Below, piece by piece: positions 34,338 to 41,719 of a stretch of DNA of 64,000 nt. Under the pieces are notes generated by a model that searched no databases, was not told where the DNA came from, and worked only from the letters and a program-made list of their open reading frames with translations. A program made the position numbers and the translations under genes. The number at the start of each line of letters is the position of its first letter. Position 1 is the stretch's first letter. The DNA is from Saccharibacter floricola DSM 15669 (lineage in GTDB: Bacteria; Pseudomonadota; Alphaproteobacteria; Acetobacterales; Acetobacteraceae): assembly GCF_000378165.1 (NCBI RefSeq), contig NZ_KB899341.1:22273-86272 (forward strand), in the 5' to 3' direction.

Positions 34338-35252
34338 CTACTGACGACGCGTGCGCCGCTTATCCGTCTTACGAACGGGTGAAGACGATGCCTTGCGAGA
34401 CGAACTCTCTTTTTTAGAGGCTTTCTCCACGGCGGCTCCTTCCACTGGGATCAACTCCAAACGAAATCCCTCAAGAGGAGCCAAGCTTTCCGCCTCAAGA
34501 GCATCCTCAGCCCCATCCACAGGCCCCAAACGCGTTCCATCTGTAAAAGAGGCACTGACACGCAGCGACCACTGCTCTGCCTTTTCTCCTTTTAAGCGAA
34601 CACGAAGCCCCAAAATAGGCAAGGACATCCCACGGGAACCGCAGAATTTTCCCCCTTCAACCCAAGGGGAGAGCCATCCACGCCCCAATACAGCCTGATA
34701 CTCGACATCATCAGTTTTAAGCGGGCCTGTTGCATTGACTGAGAAGCCCTCAATCCATAGCTGGCTGCCCGGTGTCCCCACCCAGTCTCCAAGCTGACAA
34801 TTCACATCGCCTTGCCGCTGGACATGAGCCGTTACGTCTCCCACAGCGGCCTTATCAGCCGGCGTACCAGAAGGAAGCTCTGTTGCTTCACCCCCTTCAG
34901 CACGACTATCAATCAACCGCATGACTTGAAGGCGTGGCCCTTCTTGCTCACTTCCAATCTCTTGGTAGGTCGTTACCATCACACCAGACGGCCCTTGATG
35001 AACACGCACTAAAGCAGCGCCATTCATGCTTCCCATCCAACCATCTGTTTCAAACGTGCTCACCTCAACCACGTCAGGAGACACTCCAGGAGCGCGGGTA
35101 ATGCGCACACCAGGCAAACCAGAACGACCTGGTGGTGTTTGCCCTGGGGCATGGAACACACAATAGACCCCGGCATCAAGCATCATGACATGCGCGCCCG
35201 CCTTCAGATCTATTACGCGGTTCTCTCCCTGTTCCTGCTTTGTGTCGGGCAT
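34338..35252 (-). CDS. Leaderless protein with three ChW-like (clostridial hydrophobic W) repeats
   Basis: A 304-residue protein without signal peptide or membrane helix. Residues 1-130 are unfamiliar and beta-rich (HVMMLDAGVYCVFHAPGQ, FETDGWMGSMNGAALVRV). Residues 140-267 show three repeats of about 45 residues: VTAHVQRQGDV..GTPGSQLWIEGFSV, VEYQAVLGRGWLSPWVEGGK with GSRGMSLPILGLRVRL, and VSASFTDGTRLGPVDG with LEGFRLEL. These match the ChW pattern (V-Y-x-AHVQ-x-x-GW, W-x-x-x-G, GT-x-G, RLEAI-x-I). The last 30 residues are a basic Ser/Lys/Arg tail. GGGAGG precedes the ATG. It lies among glycosyltransferases and a type 1 secretion system without its own export signal, so it may be a T1SS substrate, a lectin-like adaptor or a cytosolic partner. 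Confidence 0.7.
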   Translation of the reverse strand: MPDTKQEQGENRVIDLKAGAHVMMLDAGVYCVFHAPGQTPPGRSGLPGVRITRAPGVSPDVVEVSTFETDGWMGSMNGAALVRVHQGPSGVMVTTYQEIGSEQEGPRLQVMRLIDSRAEGGEATELPSGTPADKAAVGDVTAHVQRQGDVNCQLGDWVGTPGSQLWIEGFSVNATGPLKTDDVEYQAVLGRGWLSPWVEGGKFCGSRGMSLPILGLRVRLKGEKAEQWSLRVSASFTDGTRLGPVDGAEDALEAESLAPLEGFRLELIPVEGAAVEKASKKESSSRKASSSPVRKTDKRRTRRQ

Positions 35253-35410
35253 TGTGCCTCCCTATTTTGCAAGGTCATTTCTGCTTCCATTAGGGCCACA
35301 TACCCAACTAATAGGAAACACACCTATGACCTCTTGTGAGATGATACTGTAAAGTATTCACCCGATGAAGATGATGAACTTCCTACTTAAATACACCTTT
35401 GACCACCATA

Positions 35411-38347
35411 CTAACGGATCTTTTTATAATTTAACATATACTGTGCCAAAAAATCGATCGGGACACCCAGCGGAATCACATGGCCCCGGCCAGAAGCCTG
35501 TATACGATCTCCTGAAGCTCCGATATCAAAGCTCAAAACATCCAGCCCTGCTTTCCATAACCACCCCAATACATAGCACCATGTCTCAGGAGCAACAGAT
35601 GGTATAAAGCCAATATCGATTTTTTCAACGGTCAGCAATAGTAAAATATCTTTCTCGCGATAGGGTCCCGTCACCCGGACGCCAGCCTCCATCAATTTTT
35701 CGTCATCAACCGTGCTACCAAACAAAACAAGCTCTAAGGGTAGATCATGCTTTTGAATATGCCGCCCAAGATCAACAAGGACATCATACCCTTTCCAGCG
35801 GCTAATCCCCCCAAGCACACCAATACGACGCTTCGCATGACGATAAAAGGGTTTACGTTCCCCCTGAAGAAGACAACGATCATCTTCGAGAGGTTCAATA
35901 TCAATGGTCTTTACGTCCATTATATGACGCTTTAACCGTCTCGCTGCATCAGAAGACGGTGCAACCACGCGACGTGCTGCTGTCAACTCAACTGATGAAC
36001 GCTCTAACAACGCCGGAATAGTCAACCCAGGCTCAAGAGATTGTCCCCACCGGTCAATACAGCTCTGGCACGCCTCCGCAGAGGGCTCACCACAATAATG
36101 ACCGTCTCCCGTTAAGAGCGCAATACGTGGGCAGAACCAAACATGGTCATGTATAAAAACATCATAAGGAACCTCAAGCACACGATGGAGAATGCGTATC
36201 CAAGGAGCATGCCCGGCTAAATGATGCCACTCAATATGGCGTAATTGCACATCCCGAAGAAGACGACATAACTGGTCTCTCTCCGACGGTAGCGCATAAG
36301 ATAAGTTAGGAAAGCTCTCAATACTTCCACAAACTTCCAGTACACAGCCCTTCTCTGCTGGCACCATGCTCAGTGCGAGCACTTTCTTGCGTAAAAAAGA
36401 CTGGCCTCTCTCTCTGACGACACGCGCAACACCTCCACCAAGGCAGTGCTGTATCATCAGAACAGAGCCTGCCTCTCCTGCTCTTTCCTTCAAACAACAC
36501 TCATCAAGAAAGCGGCGCACCTTATAGAGAGGATCGCGCTTTTTAAAATCATGTACATCTTGCGCATAATGCGGATACAGAGTGTTTAGAAGCGCCAAAT
36601 TGCGCTCCAATAAGCCACGATACCCCTCCAGAAACGATGCATGTCCCCGATGCCGCACATACACCGTCACAGCAGCAACATGCCGAAAGCCCTGCGCACG
36701 AGCACGAAGGCAAAAATCATTTTCCTCCGCATAACCCTGCGCAAAAAGCTGATCCCGCATCAGACCTGTCGCTTGTAAACACGCCGCAGAAATGGCCATG
36801 CAAAAACCATTCCCCGTCGGCAGTTCAATAATATCAGGTTGGTCTATACGTTGGCATAGCTGGTCTAAAAAACGTGCTTTTCGTCGTGAGGGATAAATAT
36901 TTTCTTGTTCAACAGACGGATAAGAGGTGAGCCCACCATCATTTGAAAAAGGTGTCGCCGTGCCAACATGAGGCAGCGCTAACCATGCCCGCAAACGCTC
37001 TACCCAGCCCGGAAAAACAGTCGTGTCACTATTGAGCAAAATAACATCACGTCCATGACAGAGGTTAAGCCCAACATTGACACTGTAAGGATAGCCACGA
37101 TTGCACGTATTCGTCCGTAAAATAATCTGCTTTTGTTCGGCAAGCTGCTGGACGTACTGGACAACACCGTCATCTGGAGAAGCATCATTAATCACGACCA
37201 CCACAGTATCCTGTGGCACCGTCTGCAAAACGCTTCTTAAACAGTCACGCGTTCCTTCATAATCGCGATAAACAGGGATGATAACAGCACAACGCGCAGC
37301 CTTCAGCCGCGCTCGTTCATCATCTGTTGCACTCCCTTCACCCACCATCATCGGCAGAAATTGCGTCGGAATAGGTGTCTTTCCTGCCAGAACCTGCTCT
37401 ATCTGCGGATCAAGCGGCGCTCCACGTAACAGACGTTGATGCGTGTCTCGGACAACGACCGTCTTTTTATCCACATCTGGAAGAGAAGAGAGAGGGAAAG
37501 AAAACCCCCAAGGCCGCAGCAAGGGGCGGTCATCGCTTACTGTGTCCCTTTCCTCCGAAGGTGTTAGGGAGAAAGCATCATTTATCCAAATTTTTGGTTC
37601 AAAATCAGGTTCTTCAGGATGCCAAAGCCATCCCTCAAGTTGCCCATCCTTAACGGTTACAACCCCGTCACAGCGGGTTAACGTGCGGATATCAAATGGA
37701 CTTCCTAAGACATGTCGTCCTTTAACAGTAACCGACAAACGCTCATAATCAGACCATAGACGTTTCGGCCCCCGATCGTTCCATTGAGATAACAAAACCG
37801 GCCCAGGATCCATCTCACCCAGATCATACGAATCCAGATATAGTTGAACGCGCTCTGCGCAGTGAATTGAGATAATCCCACTATTAGAAAGCGTCGCCCA
37901 ACCCGGTCTGCCCGTCTGTATTGCGAGATGTCCCGCAACATCTGAAATCCCTTTCACCGCAAAGGAACGCGACAACGCATTACCTAAGCAACGCGCAGCC
38001 TCTTGTAGGCGCTCTTGGCGACAAAGGCACCAAATCTCGGCAAAAGCAGCCTCACGGAGCTGGTACCGTTCCCGCAATAGTTGAAAGCGCGGCTGACAAA
38101 TCCGGCAATAATTGAGCTCTAATGCCACCATTGCATACGAGAGCATGACATTAGAACAGTCTCCCGACAAACGCTCCGCACGTCCAAGCCAGTAAAAACT
38201 GTCCTTAAGCTCCCCTTCCTCATAATAGGCTAGACCACGCTCGAGAGCCTCTCTGACCTCTCGCTCTCGCTCTTTATGCCAGCGCTGCTCATCTTCAGGC
38301 GAAATCTTCAGTCCATAACTGACATAGGGCGGGAAAGCCTCAGCCAT
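35411..38347 (-). CDS. Large multidomain glycosyltransferase (GT2 plus GT4-like)
   Basis: A 978-residue cytoplasmic enzyme. An N-terminal helical, TPR-like region (about 25-150) is followed by one copy of the module duplicated in the plus-strand GT2 enzyme (about 235-330; QLEGWLWHPEEP, WGFSFPL). A GT2 domain comes next at about 350-620 (CAVIIPVYRD, VVVINDASPDDG, LLNSDTTVFPGW, AEENDFCLRA). A GT4-like domain follows (MIQHCLGGGVARVV, HDHVWFCPRI, IGVLGGISRWKGYDVLV). Four cysteines, C739, C752, C760 and C763, sit in the GT4 acceptor half and could bind a metal. I use the ATG at 38347, with AGGAGAAG upstream and an 8-base overlap with the Sel1 gene; the longer frame opens with TTG. The end is AT-rich. 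Confidence 0.85.
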   Translation of the reverse strand: MAEAFPPYVSYGLKISPEDEQRWHKEREREVREALERGLAYYEEGELKDSFYWLGRAERLSGDCSNVMLSYAMVALELNYCRICQPRFQLLRERYQLREAAFAEIWCLCRQERLQEAARCLGNALSRSFAVKGISDVAGHLAIQTGRPGWATLSNSGIISIHCAERVQLYLDSYDLGEMDPGPVLLSQWNDRGPKRLWSDYERLSVTVKGRHVLGSPFDIRTLTRCDGVVTVKDGQLEGWLWHPEEPDFEPKIWINDAFSLTPSEERDTVSDDRPLLRPWGFSFPLSSLPDVDKKTVVVRDTHQRLLRGAPLDPQIEQVLAGKTPIPTQFLPMMVGEGSATDDERARLKAARCAVIIPVYRDYEGTRDCLRSVLQTVPQDTVVVVINDASPDDGVVQYVQQLAEQKQIILRTNTCNRGYPYSVNVGLNLCHGRDVILLNSDTTVFPGWVERLRAWLALPHVGTATPFSNDGGLTSYPSVEQENIYPSRRKARFLDQLCQRIDQPDIIELPTGNGFCMAISAACLQATGLMRDQLFAQGYAEENDFCLRARAQGFRHVAAVTVYVRHRGHASFLEGYRGLLERNLALLNTLYPHYAQDVHDFKKRDPLYKVRRFLDECCLKERAGEAGSVLMIQHCLGGGVARVVRERGQSFLRKKVLALSMVPAEKGCVLEVCGSIESFPNLSYALPSERDQLCRLLRDVQLRHIEWHHLAGHAPWIRILHRVLEVPYDVFIHDHVWFCPRIALLTGDGHYCGEPSAEACQSCIDRWGQSLEPGLTIPALLERSSVELTAARRVVAPSSDAARRLKRHIMDVKTIDIEPLEDDRCLLQGERKPFYRHAKRRIGVLGGISRWKGYDVLVDLGRHIQKHDLPLELVLFGSTVDDEKLMEAGVRVTGPYREKDILLLLTVEKIDIGFIPSVAPETWCYVLGWLWKAGLDVLSFDIGASGDRIQASGRGHVIPLGVPIDFLAQYMLNYKKIR

Positions 38348-40127
38348 GATCTTCTCCTTTTTCCGCCGAAAGACGCTGTTGATCAAGCTCTTTCAGATCT
38401 TTTTCGGCCTCTTTAGCGCCGTTTTTCACGGCACGACGCAACCATAAACGCGCTTGATCAACATCCGTATGTCCTGCCAACCCCCGCGCGAGGTACCGCC
38501 CGACCATCATCTGAGCAAGGCCATGACCTCTCTGTGCCGCCTTCTCGAAATAATCAAAGGCCCGCGAGCGATCCGTTGGGATATCATGCCCGCCGCCATA
38601 CATCGCCCCAAGAGAGAAGAATGCATCCACATTCCCTTGCTCGGCAGCTTGATGATACAATGCCAACGCTTTTTGGTGATCACGCCGCCCTGCAACAGCC
38701 CCTGTGACAAGCAACTGCGCCGCCGCTACACAGGCCTCGGGCATACCCGCTTCTGCTGCCTTCTCGATCCATTTCAAACCATTAACAGGGTCAGCTGATA
38801 AACCAATCCCTTCATAGAGCATGCGGCCATACCAATATTGAGCGTTCACGATGCCATCACGCGCTTTACTCATCCAATAGAGGGCCCGCGTTTCATCACG
38901 CCCACCGCCAAGCCCTTGAGCGAGACAGACCCCTAAATTAAAGGCCCCTAACGGATCTCCACTTTCCGCTAAATGACGGAAACGCTCTTGCATTTCCTCT
39001 TTTGCCTCGTCTGACTGAGGCACGCCAGCAAGAATCATATTCCCAAAATCAGCCACAGCATGTTTATCGCCTTTTTCTGCAGCTACTTGGAACCAATGCG
39101 CCGCCTTTTTAGGATCCCGCTCCGTTCCTGTCCCTGTCAGGTAGAGAAGCGCTAACGCACGCGTCGCCGCAACATGCCCGTTCTCCGCTGCCAAACGATA
39201 CCATTTAAGCGCCTCTGAAGGGACAGGAACAAAATCTTCCCCGCGAATATACAGATCACCGAGCAAAGCAGCCGCATCGGCATCCCCATTATACGCAGCC
39301 CGCCGCAACCAACTCTCTGCCCGCGTGATATTGGCCTCGACACCAACCCCTTTAAGGAGCATCAGCCCATAGCGTGCCTGAGCAGGGGGAATATTATTCT
39401 CCGCTGCTTTTTCGTAATAATGAGCAGCCCGATCAAAACTTTGCTTTACCGCAAAGCCTGTCTCATACATCCAGCCCAGCGTTGCACACGCTGTGCCTAG
39501 GTCACCTTCTGAAGCTTTAGTTAAATAAGCCGCTGCACGGCGTTTTTCATCCTCGGTTTTTGCCTCCCCTACGAGGAGGAGACCAAGGCCAAGATAACCT
39601 TGTAACGCCCCGCCATCAGCGGCTTTTTCATACCAGTAACGAGCCTGCCGCTCATCACGCAGCTCTTTAGGGCCATGGGTTAGAATATGAGCCAGCAGGG
39701 CTTGAGCGTCCGCATTCCCCGCCTCAGCTCCACGTCGCGCCCAAAGCTCAGCCTGTTCAAAATCAGGATGTTTTTCTGCATGCTCATGTTCAGCGGTTAA
39801 CGCATCGACGGTGTTAAACGTCGTGGTTGGATCAAACCCCTCCGGCAGCCCCATCGCGTAGAGCGTTGCTAACGTAAAGCACGCTTCTGGCATCCCATGA
39901 TGGGCTGCGCGCGACACCCAGCGCGCGCCTTCCTCTAAGGACGCCAGCACCCCATTACCGCTCAGGTAACATTGCCCAACCTGATATTGCGCCTGCGGGT
40001 CGTCACGTCGCGCAAGATCCGCAAAGATCGAAAAGGCCTCAACAGCTTCCCCTTGCTCGAGAAGCTGCATGGCGTGCGCAAACCGTCGAACGGATGGCCG
40101 CAAAGATGAGAAAAACGTCTTCTTCAT
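38340..40127 (-). CDS. Sel1-repeat (SLR) protein
   Basis: A 595-residue protein built almost wholly of Sel1-like repeats of about 36 residues, at least twelve. Each reads A-x-x-x-LG-x-x-Y-x-x-G-x-G-V-x-x-D-x-x-x-A-x-x-W-x-x-x-A-A-x-x-G, for example QYQVGQCYLSGNGV, ATLGWMYETGFAV, AARYGLMLLKGVGV-like and SLGAMYGGGHDIPTD. There is no signal peptide, so it should be cytoplasmic. SLR proteins form superhelical scaffolds and often accompany secretion or polysaccharide loci. Here it sits between the T1SS adaptor gene (20 bases) and the large glycosyltransferase (8-base overlap), which suggests it couples glycosylation to secretion (inference). The basic and acidic C-terminal tail is short. Confidence 0.88.
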   Translation of the reverse strand: MKKTFFSSLRPSVRRFAHAMQLLEQGEAVEAFSIFADLARRDDPQAQYQVGQCYLSGNGVLASLEEGARWVSRAAHHGMPEACFTLATLYAMGLPEGFDPTTTFNTVDALTAEHEHAEKHPDFEQAELWARRGAEAGNADAQALLAHILTHGPKELRDERQARYWYEKAADGGALQGYLGLGLLLVGEAKTEDEKRRAAAYLTKASEGDLGTACATLGWMYETGFAVKQSFDRAAHYYEKAAENNIPPAQARYGLMLLKGVGVEANITRAESWLRRAAYNGDADAAALLGDLYIRGEDFVPVPSEALKWYRLAAENGHVAATRALALLYLTGTGTERDPKKAAHWFQVAAEKGDKHAVADFGNMILAGVPQSDEAKEEMQERFRHLAESGDPLGAFNLGVCLAQGLGGGRDETRALYWMSKARDGIVNAQYWYGRMLYEGIGLSADPVNGLKWIEKAAEAGMPEACVAAAQLLVTGAVAGRRDHQKALALYHQAAEQGNVDAFFSLGAMYGGGHDIPTDRSRAFDYFEKAAQRGHGLAQMMVGRYLARGLAGHTDVDQARLWLRRAVKNGAKEAEKDLKELDQQRLSAEKGEDHG

Positions 40128-40147
40128 AATGAGCTGTCGTCACTCAC

Positions 40148-41719
40148 CTAGGATGGTTCTCTCATGCCATCAGTGAGGGTTGGGACAATACGGCTAAACA
40201 GATACTTGATGATCGTACGTTTCCCCACATCAATATCCGCCGTGACAGGAACACCCGGTGCAGGGTGGAAGAAAGAAGGCTGCCCGTGAAGCGTATATTT
40301 ATCCACACGCAGACGAATCCGATAGAATACGGGCGCATCCCCTTGTGTTGCCAGCTCTTCAGGGTTGATCCCAGCCCGAATATTGCTTGTCGAAATATCC
40401 GTTGGCAGGAATGTATCCGCACTAATGACCCGCACTGTCGCTTCGGCTCCGCCATACATATTATACGGAAAAGACGAGAACTTAATAATCGCACGGTCTT
40501 TCAGCTTCACAAACCCTGCATCCTGCGCACGCAAAATAGCTTCCATTTCCAGCCCTGTCGCACTTGGAACCAGTGTCATGATCCGCACTTGTGGGTCAAC
40601 CACCGCCCCAACAGACACAGGGGCTACGGTTAACACGACGCCATCCGTCGGTGCACGCAACAATACCATGCGTTGCTTAACACGCGCTTTACGGTAATCA
40701 CTCCGTGTTTCATCAAGGCGACGCTCTGCTTCCGCCAAACTTGTGTAAGCCTCTGCTTTAAAAGACTGACTAAAACTCTCTCGCGTCGCTTTCAGCGCGT
40801 TTAGGCGGCTTTCTGTACCATTGGCTTGTTGCTGAGCCGTAATCAATGCCCGCTCGGCATCCATAACAGCATCTTGCGCCCCAAGAGTGGAAAGCCGTGA
40901 ACCCACTTCTTCCTTCTGTTCACGCCGGCGCATCTCTAATACAGCAGACACAACCCGCAGCTTACTGGCAAACATCGCCGCATTGGCCCGTGCCCCCTGA
41001 AGGTCACTTTCCATCCCTGCAATACGATGGTCAAAGTCTTGAATATGAGCCATATAATCTTGGTGACGCCGTAAATAAGCCTCGCCTTGTTGAATAGAGG
41101 CCGGAATATTAAGGTCAGGGTGATATTCTTGCCCTGCCGCTTCCGCCTTCAATCGATCCACCTGTGCTTGCAGCAGCTGAGACTGTGCAACAAGGTTCTC
41201 CATATCCACTTGGCTTAACGTCGGATCTAGGCGAGCAAGCACTTGCCCCTTATGGACATAATCTCCCACATGAGCATCAAGCGAACGGATCACCCCACTA
41301 TCAAAAGGCTGCACAAGAGTTGTTGGTTGGGTGGAGATGAGCCGTCCCTTAACGGACACCACCTTATTCACCGGGAAAAGCGCCATCGCAAGCAAGCTCA
41401 TAATGAGCAAACTGCCTGTTACCCAAACAATATATTGTGCCGATGGCGTGGCGGGCATATTAACCAACCCGCGCGTTGGAGAGTGAAACTCCAGCAAGGC
41501 CACGGGCATGCCATCAGGTGCAAAGGGGTCCGTTGCTTTACGCGGGACGTTATGCCCGCCTTCCTTAGGAGTATCCCCCTCCTTGTTTTCTCCCTCTGCG
41601 GCCTCTTCCTGCCCGTCGGCATGGGCTTTGTCGTGTGCGCTCTTAGCCTCTTTGTCATGGGAAGAAGAAGACGTGTCACGGGGGTCATCGTCATGAGGTG
41701 TGTGATCATTCTCACTCAT
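40148..41719 (-). CDS. Type 1 secretion membrane-fusion protein (HlyD family)
   Basis: A 523-residue periplasmic adaptor that connects the T1SS ABC transporter to an outer-membrane channel. An unusual highly charged cytoplasmic N-terminus of about 60 residues (many D/E/K/H) precedes a proline-rich linker and a single membrane helix at 97-116. The periplasmic part has the lipoyl half-motif VQPFDSGVIRSLDAHVGDYV and its partner VLLRAPTDGVVLTVAPVSVG, separated by a long coiled-coil hairpin, then the HlyD beta domain. It overlaps the ABC gene by four bases (ATGA). The outer-membrane partner is not in this cluster. Confidence 0.93.
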   Translation of the reverse strand: MSENDHTPHDDDPRDTSSSSHDKEAKSAHDKAHADGQEEAAEGENKEGDTPKEGGHNVPRKATDPFAPDGMPVALLEFHSPTRGLVNMPATPSAQYIVWVTGSLLIMSLLAMALFPVNKVVSVKGRLISTQPTTLVQPFDSGVIRSLDAHVGDYVHKGQVLARLDPTLSQVDMENLVAQSQLLQAQVDRLKAEAAGQEYHPDLNIPASIQQGEAYLRRHQDYMAHIQDFDHRIAGMESDLQGARANAAMFASKLRVVSAVLEMRRREQKEEVGSRLSTLGAQDAVMDAERALITAQQQANGTESRLNALKATRESFSQSFKAEAYTSLAEAERRLDETRSDYRKARVKQRMVLLRAPTDGVVLTVAPVSVGAVVDPQVRIMTLVPSATGLEMEAILRAQDAGFVKLKDRAIIKFSSFPYNMYGGAEATVRVISADTFLPTDISTSNIRAGINPEELATQGDAPVFYRIRLRVDKYTLHGQPSFFHPAPGVPVTADIDVGKRTIIKYLFSRIVPTLTDGMREPS

